Positions 1 to 8,002 of a stretch of DNA of 64,000 nt are shown here, piece by piece; the first letter of the stretch is position 1, and each line of letters starts with the position of its first letter. The notes below the pieces were generated by a model. It was not told the DNA's origin. It ran no database searches and worked only from the letters and a program-made list of their open reading frames with translations. The stretch covers positions 124,001 through 188,000 of the forward strand of contig NZ_SNWA01000002.1 in assembly GCF_004361815.1 (NCBI RefSeq), written 5' to 3'. A program made the position numbers and the translations under genes. This DNA is from Paraburkholderia sp. BL10I2N1 (GTDB taxonomy: Bacteria; Pseudomonadota; Gammaproteobacteria; Burkholderiales; Burkholderiaceae).

Positions 1-869
1 GGCTATCTGGACCCTTTGGTTCATCGAGTGCGTGCCTCGGGGCATTTCATCATTTTCAGGCCGTCGACCGTGCCGCAATGGCATTGATGATGCATAGCGT
101 GCTGCCGGCAGCACGCCTGCTTTGGCGCGATCAGCGGATCCAGCGCCGGGACGTCAAATGGGTCAATGGAATGCTGACCACCGCAGGACACTCCTCGCTC
201 GGCTGGACTGTACTGCTCGACCAGATCAACCGGATGCAGTCGCCTACCGTGGCCGCGGTCCACGTCACTTATGCGGGTGGGTTCTGGAAAAGCACCTACC
301 CCTTCAATTCCGAAGACGTCGAAATGGATTGTGACTTCATAGCGATGGGCGCGAGCGTGAACAGCCTGGAAGCCTTGCCGCATGGAAAACTGATCCCCCC
401 TGTCGACGTCGTCGGATATGGCCGGACCAACTACGCGCCTGCTGCGGCGCTCGTCGCCGTATCGGTTGTGCCCGATAGCGGACACGTCAAAGTCGAGCGT
501 GTTGTTACCGCCCTGAGCGCTGGTCGTCTGATATGCCCTGAGATTGTCGAAGGCCAGTCGCAGGGTGCGGTCGCGATGGCAATGGGCAACGTGCTCAGCG
601 AGTCCTGTCCGCTCGGACCTGACGGCCCCGGAAATGGCAGGTGGAACTTCGACCGGTATCTGATAACGCGAATGAGCGATATACCCGTGCAGGAGTTGAT
701 CACCTTGCCGCCGCCTGCCGACAATTCCCGGGAGTGCGCTCGCGGAATCGGAGAGGCGGTCATGTGCCCTATCGCGCCGGCACTGATCAATGCTCTGGCG
801 ATGGCGACCGGCCAACGTTTCCGCAAGACGCCCGTTACGCCTGACATCATCCGGGAGGCGCTAAAGTGA
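1..869 (+). CDS. Molybdopterin-binding large subunit of a xanthine dehydrogenase-family oxidoreductase, C-terminal part
   Basis: The frame is open to the left edge of the window, so the gene starts outside it and only about 289 C-terminal residues of a protein usually 700 or more residues long are present. The protein is of the isoquinoline 1-oxidoreductase/aldehyde oxidase type, a molybdenum hydroxylase that oxidises N-heterocycles or aldehydes. The piece carries the C-terminal Moco-domain signature, including RGIGEAVMCPIAPAL, whose GxGE glutamate is the conserved catalytic base of the family. A methionine at 78 is internal and not the start. The TGA stop overlaps the GTG start of the 2Fe-2S subunit, so the two are translationally coupled. 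The substrate cannot be told from the sequence. Confidence 0.85.
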   Translation, partial: LSGPFGSSSACLGAFHHFQAVDRAAMALMMHSVLPAARLLWRDQRIQRRDVKWVNGMLTTAGHSSLGWTVLLDQINRMQSPTVAAVHVTYAGGFWKSTYPFNSEDVEMDCDFIAMGASVNSLEALPHGKLIPPVDVVGYGRTNYAPAAALVAVSVVPDSGHVKVERVVTALSAGRLICPEIVEGQSQGAVAMAMGNVLSESCPLGPDGPGNGRWNFDRYLITRMSDIPVQELITLPPPADNSRECARGIGEAVMCPIAPALINALAMATGQRFRKTPVTPDIIREALK

Positions 870-1387
870 GCGGCACCGACCTGATAATCCACGTCAATGG
901 AAAATCGGTGACGGTTCCTGCGGTCGATGCCGACATGAACCTCGCCGAATTCCTTCACGAGCGCCTGGACCTGACGGGCACCAAGGTGTGCTGCGGCATC
1001 GGCGTTTGCCGCGCCTGCACGGTAGGCCTGCGCAACCGGCCGAAAGCGTTGATGGAGAAAACCCTCGCATGCACAACCACAGTCAGCGCCATCGCGAATC
1101 AGTACGTCTACACCGTTGAGGGCCTCGCGGAAGGGAGCAGGCTCTCGCCGCTACAGCAAAGCTTTCTCGAATCGTTTGCCTTTCAATGTGGCTACTGCAC
1201 ACCCGGTTTCCTGATGGCGGCCACGGCCATGCTCGATCATCTGAAGGAGTATCGCATTGGCCCCGAGCAACTCGAAGCGACGATCCAGACATGGATGGGT
1301 GGAAACCTTTGCCGTTGCACAGGCTATGTCAAATATCTTGAAGCGATCCGCAAAGTCGCACGGGCGCAGATCAAAGGCGGATCCTGA
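866..1387 (+). CDS. 2Fe-2S small subunit of the molybdenum hydroxylase
   Basis: This 173-residue protein is the iron-sulfur electron-transfer subunit partnering the upstream Moco subunit (CoxS/IorA family). The N-terminal plant-ferredoxin-like cluster motif CCGIGVCRACTV with a following LAC cysteine binds one 2Fe-2S centre. The C-terminal helical domain has the second motif set, FQCGYCTPGF and GNLCRCTGY. The start is a GTG overlapping the upstream stop (GTGA), preceded by a strong GGGAGG at 853-858. Length and motif order are normal for the family. No signal peptide is visible, so any export would depend on the partner subunit. Confidence 0.93.
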   Translation: MSGTDLIIHVNGKSVTVPAVDADMNLAEFLHERLDLTGTKVCCGIGVCRACTVGLRNRPKALMEKTLACTTTVSAIANQYVYTVEGLAEGSRLSPLQQSFLESFAFQCGYCTPGFLMAATAMLDHLKEYRIGPEQLEATIQTWMGGNLCRCTGYVKYLEAIRKVARAQIKGGS

Positions 1388-1389
1388 AG

Positions 1390-2397
1390 ATGAAGGTCCT
1401 GCTCAGGCTGTTCGCCCTATACCTGATCATGTGCAACGCTGTTTTCGCCGACCGGCGTGAACAGACGTTGCTTGAATATGGTGCGCAGTGCGCCAGAGAG
1501 ATCGGGGAAATACCGCCTTTCGACTGCAATAGCGGCACGAACATACCCATCACAATCGACGGGAAACCGCCTCGCCAGGATGAGTCACCAAAACGGTGTG
1601 ACAGGCCGTCTCTGCTTCACCCCTATCAAGATTGGCCCGGGCAGTGCATCCCGTACTCCAGGATACGGAATCTGTCGCGAGGCAATACGCAGATATCGGC
1701 TTATTGTCGCCAGGAGAAGCTACGCAAAGACCCAACGCCCAACTTTGACGAAGTGGATATCGTGCTGCATCACGCGGGCAATGGGAAGACCTGCTGGTTT
1801 CAGTCCCAGTCGAAGAGGCCCGGAGCGGATGGTATCGATGCCTCGCGTGTGCCGCCGCCCAACGAAAAGACGCCTCCGCGCGGTCGTGTGTCGGCTGTCG
1901 AATTCTGGAAGACACCAGCCCAAACCGCAAAGCAGAACTGTATGTCTTGCCATGATGCAGGACCGTACATCTTCAGTCCATATATCGGCCAGGTCTGGGA
2001 CCAGGTACCTACCGATCCGTGGGGCAAGTATTCAAGTATCGGGCCCGCATTTGCACACCCTCCTCTCCTCGTGATCAGCACCCCGGGTAACACCTGCATG
2101 GGTTGTCACCGAATTGGAAGCGACAAGAGTTGTGATGTCTATCTACCGTTCTCGGCAGGCAGGCGCACGCTTACAACGGGCGAACGTGCGCCGGGTAATG
2201 ACCAGTTGGCTAACAGCTACCCCCTGAGTCACTGGATGCCGACGGACAACAACATGAGTCATGCAGAGTGGGATGTGGCCAATCTCAGGTCGGTCGACGC
2301 CCTTCTGTTGTGCTGTCTGGACAAAAACCGAAAAGATTGCAAATTTACGCCGATCGCCACCGGCGACAAGACAAGGGAACGCGGCGCGTCACAGTAG
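1390..2397 (+). CDS. Secreted two-heme c-type cytochrome-like protein next to the Mo hydroxylase
   Basis: This 335-residue protein begins 2 bp after the 2Fe-2S subunit stop and is probably the third gene of the operon. Residues 1-20 form a signal peptide ending in AVFA. Two CxxCH heme-attachment motifs are present: CMSCH at about 184-188 and CMGCH at about 236-240. The rest is cysteine-rich (Cys 34, 46, 70, 86, 106, 135 and others), which suggests disulfides in the periplasm. I do not recognise a named family. It is much unlike the usual three-heme cytochrome subunit of membrane aldehyde dehydrogenases. Inference: it could accept electrons from the hydroxylase in the periplasm, but that needs the enzyme to be exported. 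Confidence 0.75.
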   Translation: MKVLLRLFALYLIMCNAVFADRREQTLLEYGAQCAREIGEIPPFDCNSGTNIPITIDGKPPRQDESPKRCDRPSLLHPYQDWPGQCIPYSRIRNLSRGNTQISAYCRQEKLRKDPTPNFDEVDIVLHHAGNGKTCWFQSQSKRPGADGIDASRVPPPNEKTPPRGRVSAVEFWKTPAQTAKQNCMSCHDAGPYIFSPYIGQVWDQVPTDPWGKYSSIGPAFAHPPLLVISTPGNTCMGCHRIGSDKSCDVYLPFSAGRRTLTTGERAPGNDQLANSYPLSHWMPTDNNMSHAEWDVANLRSVDALLLCCLDKNRKDCKFTPIATGDKTRERGASQ

Positions 2398-2510
2398 AAA
2401 TAGGCTGACCCACAATCAGGGCCGATGCTGCGGAACTCACACTAAGCGGAATGGTTCTGCTGGCCGCCAATAACGACCGCGGCCAGCAGTTGATCGAACA
2501 GGATCTCGAG

Positions 2511-2894
2511 TTAGACGAGTGTGAGCGTCACGTCGATATTGTTGCGCGTTGCGTTCGAATAGGGGCACACGATGTGGGCCCTCTTGATCAGGTCATGGGC
2601 CGCTTCGCGTTGCATGCCGGGCAGCGATATCTTCAACTCGACTTCAATGCCGAAGCCATTGGGAATGACTCCAATGCCGACACTTCCGTCGACCGAGACA
2701 TCAGCGGGAATGGCGATCTTGTCGCGTGCACCCACAAACTTCATTGCACCGATAAAGCACGCGCTGTAACCCGCTGCAAACAGCTGTTCCGGATTGGCGC
2801 CGTCCCCTCCGCCAGCGATGGCGGCGCAACCCCATAAGTTTTCGAACTTACGGTTTTTTTTCTGGTCCATCAAATAGCCCATCATCGAGCACAA
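2511..2894 (-). pseudogene. ohr: 3' fragment of an organic hydroperoxide resistance gene (ohr)
   Basis: From [12 protein letters not shown] to the stop (about 100 residues) this is a clean Ohr/OsmC-type peroxidase C-terminus. It has the two reactive cysteines in YSACFIGA and VCPYSNAT and the NPEQLF glutamate. The first 25 or so residues of the open frame (TTG start at 2894) do not match Ohr, and the conserved N-terminal GGRDGR region with the catalytic arginine is missing. That missing N-terminus is found 3.4 kb away on the same strand at 6292-6387. The gene was therefore almost certainly split by insertion or rearrangement and is not functional. Ohr normally reduces organic hydroperoxides in the cytosol. 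Confidence 0.8.
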
Positions 2895-2925
2895 GCAAGA
2901 CAGGTTTTTGGTGGTTGCCTTGCCA

Positions 2926-3138
2926 TTAGATATCTGTCGCGCTTCCGCTATGCTCCGCTAGAATCCGGCCATGTCTGGTGCGCGCAAGTTTGCCTGCTAG
3001 GCTTGCCTGCGTTCGACCGACCAATTCAACGGCGGCCGCTCTGCGATCGCGCAGATTGCAGATATTGTCTGCCAGCTTCACGAGTTTCGCGCCGTCGCTC
3101 ATGTGATGGGCGCGCTCGATCTGCTGGCGCTTGCGGAT
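2926..3138 (-). pseudogene. Remnant of an HD-domain (p)ppGpp hydrolase-like gene (MESH1 type), frameshifted
   Basis: On the minus strand, the peptide HMSDGAKLVKLADNICNLRD matches the conserved region of small HD-domain ppGpp hydrolases of the SpoT/MESH1 type. Directly after NLRD, a different frame continues the homology as IAERPPLNWSVERRQA and then meets a stop, so there is at least one frameshift and a nonsense codon. The N-terminal two thirds with the metal-binding HD residues are absent. Upstream, at about 3130-3138, the frame runs straight into transposase-derived sequence, giving an artificial fusion. It is a gene relic with no expected activity. Confidence 0.65.
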
Positions 3139-3842
3139 GAAACCGGGGCGGTTCTCTGGCGCTGGAGCCCGGCGCACGGGGATTGCCGCGCCTTTGGGTT
3201 TGGCCCGGTCTTCGTGTAGGTCGTGTTGTGCAGGCGATAGGCGTGCGAGCGTCGCAGGTTGTACAGATGCGATGACGAAAGTTGCTGCAGGCGCTCGAAG
3301 CGTTCATCGTTGTAGACCTGATACATCCGGCGTAGCACCACGACCATGGCCGGGCCGGAAAGCCTGCCGTATTCGCGCTCGGCCTCAGCGAGCGTGAATA
3401 CGCCCTCATCCGTGTAGCGACGGGCGAAAGCATTTGCGGGTGCGCCCTTTACCCGCACGAGTCTGTGGCCGAGCATCCAGCGTTGCACCAACCGTGTCAT
3501 GTGAGCTCGACTGAAGCCACTGAAGCGCCGCAGATAGCGGAGCACGAGTCCCCGATGAAACCGTTTGAGCTGGTTGTAGCGAAAGCGGCGCAGGACAGAC
3601 GCGACCCATTCATGACGTTCGTGGGGGCTTGCGGCGGGAGAAAAATCGAGTGTATGTGTGCCGTCGAGGATGGCGCGCACCTGGTCCAGGGAGCGGATTT
3701 GAGATTCGTTCAAGCCAATGATCATCCGGTGATGATCATCCATCCCCGCTTCCCGGCGTCGGTCAACTCGCGCGTGTCGGCCCAGCAACAGGCTCATTCT
3801 CCGTGGGAAACGCGCCAGAAGCTGCCGCAAACGTCTGCGCAA
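3134..3842 (-). pseudogene. N-terminal remnant of an integrase/DDE-type transposase
   Basis: A 247-codon frame encodes an arginine-rich DNA-binding region typical of the N-terminal half of integrase-type transposases (key stretches FHRGLVLRYLRRFSGFSRAH and LQQLSSSHLYNLRRSHAYRL). The likely original start is the methionine of MDDHHRMIIGLN. Homology stays in this frame up to YTKTGPNPKA. It then continues in another frame as RRAPAPENRPGFIR before joining the HD-gene relic, so the catalytic DDE half is gone. I cannot name the IS family. No terminal inverted repeat was recognised. The copy is dead but marks past rearrangement at the left side of the T6SS island. Confidence 0.7.
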
Positions 3843-4069
3843 GCAACCCGGTCAGGCTCGCATGCGCTTCGACAGCGCTTTGCAACAAACGACTGACAAT
3901 CGTTGACATTTTTCAGAACGATCCCATCGAATTCGGACCCCTAATTCATTTAGGGTAATGCTGAGGTCATTCGCCCGGCGCGGCCAAGTGACCCCATCGG
4001 CGCAATTCTTTTATACGGGACACTTAGGACTTAGCAGGCATTGATCTTTTCCACTCAGAGGGCTTGAAA

Positions 4070-4450
4070 ATGTCGGAACAGCAGAAAAACGAAACGACGT
4101 ATCTGTTTGCAACCATCGGATCACTGACCGGGCGCTGCGGTCGCATCAGCCAGGTAACGACCAAGGCCGAGTATGACGGTAAGGCGCTGGCCCGCGTCGG
4201 CGATACCGTTACCTATGACGACGGCAGCAAGGCGACCATTCTCGACGGCGCTGGTTCTGCTGCAATGTGGGAAGACAAGCCACTCGCGCTGGTTGGCTCG
4301 CGCCTGAGCAATGGCGACACGATCACGGCAACCTTGCGGGATGGGTGGGGCATCACGGTTCGCGACGGCGAACCCATCCCCGGCCTGTTCGACGCGAACT
4401 GGACGCCGCCCCCGGCGGGCGCGATGGGCGAAGGAGACACGCATGCGTAA
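4070..4450 (+). CDS. PAAR-domain protein (T6SS spike tip or adaptor)
   Basis: The 126-residue product consists essentially of a PAAR-like fold: GSLTGRCGRISQ near the N-terminus followed by glycine-rich short beta repeats ending in WGITVRDGEPIPGLFDANW. PAAR proteins cap the VgrG spike of type VI secretion systems and carry effectors. The ATG at 4070 is preferred over a TTG two codons upstream because GAGGG lies about 10 bp before it. The gene overlaps the next PAAR gene by 8 bp, so the module is one operon. No structural T6SS gene or vgrG is in the window, so the island would rely on an apparatus encoded elsewhere. Confidence 0.75.
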   Translation: MSEQQKNETTYLFATIGSLTGRCGRISQVTTKAEYDGKALARVGDTVTYDDGSKATILDGAGSAAMWEDKPLALVGSRLSNGDTITATLRDGWGITVRDGEPIPGLFDANWTPPPAGAMGEGDTHA

Positions 4451-5003
4451 GGCGGCAGTGCGGCATGGCGACCCGACGACTACGGGCGGTTTTGTCCTCG
4501 CATACGATTCGACGATCTACGACAAGGGCCGCAAGCGGGTTGCCCTGGATGGCGAAGAGGCCACCTGCGGCAACTGCAAGGGTACTTTCAAGATACTCGG
4601 CACAGGCAAGGGCATGTCCGAGAAAGGCCGTGTCGTCGTACTTGACGACGATCACGTGTTGTGTCCGTGTGGGAGAAACAGGGTGATCGTCGGGAGCAAT
4701 CCCGGCGTATGGGTCCATACGAGCGATGGCGGCTTGTCAGATATCAGAAGTGCCGGGGGAGCATCAACGGCGAGCACTTCATCGCGAGCAGCGACCGTGT
4801 ATGACGAACAGGTGCGCGCCGCCGCTGCGGGCGCGACGCTCGAAGGCTATCCGTATTTCATTGAAACGGCGGATGGTCGGACGCTCAATGGACGTATCGA
4901 CGCGAGCGGCAAGCTACCTCGGATCGACACCGATACAGACAGCGACGATTACCACGTGTATTGGGGCGACGAAGCCTTGGCAAAACAGCAAGGAACCGAA
5001 TAA
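4443..5003 (+). CDS. PAAR domain-containing protein with C-terminal extension
   Basis: The 186-residue protein opens with a PAAR motif region (HGDPTTTGG, then ATCGNCKGTF and VLCPCGRNRV, with paired cysteines that could bind zinc at the spike tip). After about residue 100 comes a Ser/Thr/Ala-rich linker and a short C-terminal domain (ATVYDEQVRAAAAG onward) resembling extensions used for cargo docking. The ATG at 4443 lies within the end of the upstream gene, and the stop overlaps the ATG of the amidase gene (TAATG). This tight coupling of PAAR, PAAR and effector argues that this protein loads the Tae4-like amidase. Confidence 0.8.
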   Translation: MRKAAVRHGDPTTTGGFVLAYDSTIYDKGRKRVALDGEEATCGNCKGTFKILGTGKGMSEKGRVVVLDDDHVLCPCGRNRVIVGSNPGVWVHTSDGGLSDIRSAGGASTASTSSRAATVYDEQVRAAAAGATLEGYPYFIETADGRTLNGRIDASGKLPRIDTDTDSDDYHVYWGDEALAKQQGTE

Positions 5004-5635
5004 TGCCGAACAAGAAGACAGTAGTTGGAACGAACTCGACGCCCGGTTCGATCAAGGAAGTCCAGTTAAGGGCGATTACCTTTCAGGAACTGTGGGATAA
5101 CTACCCGTCAGGCAATCCATACAATGATCCAACCGGGGAATACGAGAATCAATGCGCAATCCGCATGAGTGTTACTTTCCATCGGATCGGTAGCGAGATG
5201 AAATCTTTCTCGCAGAAAGTGATTAAGCCGATGCCGGGAAAGAAGGACCTTGGACGCCTCATACTTGATGGAAAACCGACAGCGGCTCGCGCCTATGAAC
5301 TGGCTGAATGGTTAAAGCTACGCCCTTTCGCCGGGCTGCCGCCGCCAGAAAACGTCGCGGGGCCTGACTGGCAGAGCAAGGTACATGGGCGCACCGGCAT
5401 CATCTATTTTTTTGGATATTGGCGACAGGAAGGGGATTCTGCCGACCAGTTGAGCGGCGGGCATATCGACCTGTGGAATAGGGACACCTTGACACCATCG
5501 GCTGAGTCATACTTGCGCTTTCGCGTTGGCATTTCCCAGATTCCCAATCCCTTGTCTTGGCTAAGGGGGCGAAGCGACAATGTTTATTCTGACCTGGGAA
5601 AATCCAAGCAGATTCTGTTTTGGGAGATCAGGTGA
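5003..5635 (+). CDS. tae4: Tae4-like type VI amidase effector
   Basis: The 210-residue protein fits the Tae4 (NlpC/P60-like) family of antibacterial T6SS effectors, which cleave peptide cross-links of peptidoglycan in the target periplasm. The catalytic cysteine is in NQCAIRMS (Cys51). The catalytic histidine is in GGHIDLW (His154), and its aspartate is a likely additional active-site residue. YPSGNPYNDPTGEYEN before the cysteine is also family-like. There is no signal peptide, as expected for a T6SS cargo. It lies one base-overlap behind a PAAR gene and overlaps the following membrane-protein gene by 4 bp. Base composition of this and the next gene looks richer in A/T than the flanks, suggesting transfer. 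Confidence 0.85.
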   Translation: MPNKKTVVGTNSTPGSIKEVQLRAITFQELWDNYPSGNPYNDPTGEYENQCAIRMSVTFHRIGSEMKSFSQKVIKPMPGKKDLGRLILDGKPTAARAYELAEWLKLRPFAGLPPPENVAGPDWQSKVHGRTGIIYFFGYWRQEGDSADQLSGGHIDLWNRDTLTPSAESYLRFRVGISQIPNPLSWLRGRSDNVYSDLGKSKQILFWEIR

Positions 5636-6132
5636 GTCGATTACTCGTTGCGGTGTTAGGGTTCGTCTGGGGGCTGGCTTTGACATGGGTTTCGCTTTAT
5701 GTGGTCAATCATGTTCATTGGCTGGTCGTTCAAGGGCACAGTTCTGGTTGTTCTGACATGGAACATTGCAGCCCCAGAATTCAAACGTTGTTGGTGCTGT
5801 TTGGCACGTTGCTGTGGCCGTCGGTTGGTCTTGCAACCGTAAACATAGTAGCGTTTAAGCGATGGTCTACCCGAAAATGGGCGTTTGCCTTTTGTTTCGG
5901 AAGCCTCTTTGTTGTGTTGTTCTATCTCTCGGGCTTTATAGCGCCCGTTTTTGCCGCGTTCAAGAAGGCGCCGATCGAGCTGGCACTGGGCGCCGAACTG
6001 GGACACCATCTGGGTTATCCGCCCGGGGCTGAGCGGACCCGGGACGCGACCAACCAGCGCAACGGTAAAAGCGGCAAGACCGTGCTGACCGACGATGCTC
6101 CGCTGCGTCTGGATATTCCCTCGCGACCGTGA
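5632..6132 (+). CDS. Membrane protein behind tae4, candidate immunity protein, 3' end replaced by transposase sequence
   Basis: The GTG start at 5632 overlaps the tae4 stop (GTGA) and has GGGAG just upstream. A TTG at 5620 is possible. About 110 residues encode three hydrophobic segments (around residues 3-28, 45-68 and 75-105) with no recognised domain. From about residue 111 ([13 protein letters not shown] onward) the sequence is IS256-type transposase in frame, so the native C-terminus is lost or extended. Position directly after an effector suggests an immunity gene. However, known Tai4 immunity proteins are soluble and periplasmic, so this would be a different kind or unrelated. Function is an inference only. 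Confidence 0.55.
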   Translation: MSRLLVAVLGFVWGLALTWVSLYVVNHVHWLVVQGHSSGCSDMEHCSPRIQTLLVLFGTLLWPSVGLATVNIVAFKRWSTRKWAFAFCFGSLFVVLFYLSGFIAPVFAAFKKAPIELALGAELGHHLGYPPGAERTRDATNQRNGKSGKTVLTDDAPLRLDIPSRP

Positions 6133-6291
6133 CGGCGGCTTTGCCCCGGTCCTGATCCCTAAGCACGAACGCCGTTTTACGGGCTTCGACGACAAGATCA
6201 TCGCAATGTACGCGCGGGATGACGGTGCGCGAGATCCAGGGGTTTCTGGCCGAGCAGTACAGCACCGAGGTATCGCCGGAGTTCATCAGCT
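5964..6291 (+). pseudogene. IS256-family transposase fragment
   Basis: The three frames together spell the N-terminal part of an IS256/mutator-type transposase: [14 protein letters not shown] and [13 protein letters not shown] in frame with the membrane protein, then [18 protein letters not shown] in a second frame, then [20 protein letters not shown] in a third. At least two frameshifts are present, and the catalytic DDE domain is missing. The fragment ends within 1-2 bp of the ohr 5' fragment on the other strand. No terminal inverted repeats were recognised. Confidence 0.8.
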
Positions 6292-6387
6292 CTTCAGGTC
6301 CAGCCTGCTGTCGGGTACCACGGCGCGGCCGTCACGGCCTCCGGTAACGTGGGCATTGGCGCGATAGAGAACTTGTTCGATCGACAT
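6292..6387 (-). pseudogene. ohr: 5' fragment of the split ohr gene
   Basis: Starting at an ATG at 6387 with a good Shine-Dalgarno (CAGGAG, 6 bp before), the minus strand encodes 32 residues: [16 protein letters not shown] followed by [16 protein letters not shown]. This is the Ohr N-terminus, including the GGRDGR arginine region. The frame ends two codons later in foreign sequence. The remainder of ohr lies at 2511-2840 on the same strand. Because the start signals are intact, a short non-functional peptide could still be made. Confidence 0.8.
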
Positions 6388-6566
6388 GACGAACTCCTGT
6401 AGCGAGGTGTTATGCATCGCAGAATAGGATGCATAGAGGTGCAAGTACGCGGGACTACCTGGTACTCAACCACTCTCTGCGCTCATTCAGCCCGCCGTCG
6501 GGCGCCGTGTTCCCGGCTTGTCAATCCGTGCAACCGGAACCACAAGGCACGCCCCAGTGGTCAGGC

Positions 6567-6797
6567 CTATTTTAGTCCTCGCAGCTTGCGATAGACGTCG
6601 GTCGGCAGTCCACCCCAGCCCCAGTTTTCCGCCTCAACCTCCTGGATGACAACGAAGGTGGCTTCGAGAGGCTTCTTCAGCACGTCGAGCAGCAGTTCAC
6701 TCACGCCCTTGATGAGCTGAGCTTTTTCTTCTGCTGTGACGGAGTCGGAACCCGGCTTGGTACCCTCGCGGGTAACCTGAATCGTGACAATAGGCAT
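6567..6797 (-). CDS. 4-oxalocrotonate tautomerase family protein
   Basis: The 76-residue protein begins MPIVTIQVTREG. Pro2 is the catalytic general base of the tautomerase superfamily after methionine removal. Length and the hydrophobic core (LLLDVLKKPLEATFVVIQEV) match small-subunit 4-oxalocrotonate tautomerases, which interconvert keto and enol acids and work as hexamers. The ending NWGWGGLPTDVYRKLRG resembles the subgroup found next to SDR genes in Burkholderia rather than the catabolic XylH enzyme. It lies 59 bp downstream of an SDR gene on the same strand and is likely cotranscribed with it. The natural substrate is unknown. Confidence 0.88.
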   Translation of the reverse strand: MPIVTIQVTREGTKPGSDSVTAEEKAQLIKGVSELLLDVLKKPLEATFVVIQEVEAENWGWGGLPTDVYRKLRGLK

Positions 6798-6856
6798 GTC
6801 GCTCTCCTTTATCCTGATAGACAGACGGGGCGCCCACCAGCGGCGCCCCTGAGTGC

Positions 6857-7567
6857 TTAGTGACCGGCGCTCTGGCCGCCGTCGACGTGCAGGATTTCGC
6901 CCGTCACGAAGGGCGCCGAATCCAGGTACAGGACCGCCTGGACGATATCGCTCATCTCACCCATATGGCCCACCGGGTGGAGTGCCCCGAGTGCCGCGTG
7001 GGTCTCCGGAGCATGCATCGGCGACTTGATGATGCCCGGTGACACGGCGTTCGCGCGAATGCCGGTCTTCGCGTATTCGATCGCGAGGGACTTTGTAGCC
7101 GCGTTCAGCCCGCCCTTCGTCAGCGATGCCAGTACCGAAGGCACACCGTTGATGGCATGATCGGTCAGGCTGGTGGTGATGCTGACGACGTGGCCGCTCG
7201 AATGCTTTTCCATTTCAGCGATTGCGAGCTGCGTGATGTAGAAGAAGCCCGCAAGGTTCACGCCCGTAGCCGCTGCGTAGTCTTCCGCCGTGTATTTGGT
7301 ATACGGCTTCGCGATGAAGATGCCGGCGTTGTTGACCAGTGTATCGATGCGGCCGAAGCGCGCCACGCCTTCCGAGATCACGCGGCGAGCGGTAGCCGGA
7401 TCGGCGATATCGCCCACGACCGTCAGGATGTTGGGATCGTCCGACGGTTTGATGCTCCGTGCCGTGGCGACGACGAGGTAGCCACGTTCACGGAATGCCT
7501 TGACCAGTTCTGCGCCGATGCCCTGCGATGCACCGGTAACGACGGCGACTTTTTGCGATGTGCTCAT
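6857..7567 (-). CDS. SDR family oxidoreductase with altered YxxxK motif
   Basis: The 236-residue protein is a classical short-chain dehydrogenase/reductase. TGASQGIG near residue 12 binds NAD(P)H, NNAG is present, and the C-terminal HVDGGQSAGH is typical. Where YxxxK is expected the sequence reads ASLTK, so the lysine is kept but the catalytic tyrosine is alanine. The serine region is SITTSL. Related SDRs with this change exist, so it is not necessarily dead, but chemistry may differ or another residue may substitute. The ATG at 7567 is well placed. It precedes the tautomerase gene in a two-gene operon. Substrate unknown. Confidence 0.88.
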   Translation of the reverse strand: MSTSQKVAVVTGASQGIGAELVKAFRERGYLVVATARSIKPSDDPNILTVVGDIADPATARRVISEGVARFGRIDTLVNNAGIFIAKPYTKYTAEDYAAATGVNLAGFFYITQLAIAEMEKHSSGHVVSITTSLTDHAINGVPSVLASLTKGGLNAATKSLAIEYAKTGIRANAVSPGIIKSPMHAPETHAALGALHPVGHMGEMSDIVQAVLYLDSAPFVTGEILHVDGGQSAGH

Positions 7568-8002
7568 GGTAAGTAAACCTCGAAATAAATTGATCTGATT
7601 GCTTGATCGTGCCCGCGGCTCCGATGGGTGCCAAATTTAGGCGCATTACCGTCAAGTTCGAATACCCTGCGTAGACAAACAGTTTTGCGTGACGAGAACA
7701 AATCGGGCGCTGGGTCCAGGAACAATCTGTCCGGTTGGCCGTGATTGCGTCTTCGGCCACATGGCAGCGGGTCAGCGCACACGCCGAACTCCGAACGCTG
7801 CCACTTCTGCAGTCACCGTTCCGGGCCCGGCGCCCTCTCATCTGTCAGACGGTTGCATTCTCTATACAACTTCGCCACGTGCCCATCTCCAGTTGCCCTG
7901 GGAGATCGTCCCGCGGAGGGATTCCTGAACGTCGCGCATCAACGCGAATCGGTGGTTTTGTCCAGGTCGCAGGTGGAAGGCAGCAGAACTTGTTATCGTC
8001 CG
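7568..8002. other. 435-bp stretch between SDR and epoxide hydrolase genes
   Basis: No convincing coding region is seen on either strand, and open frames here lack family resemblance. It must hold the promoter of the SDR-tautomerase pair and the 3' end signals of the epoxide hydrolase gene. I could not define a specific promoter. Confidence 0.4.

Noticed and set aside
3939..3955. CCCTAA-5-TTAGGG inverted repeat upstream of the PAAR operon
   Set aside because: It is too short to assign to an IS end or operator, and no partner copy was seen.
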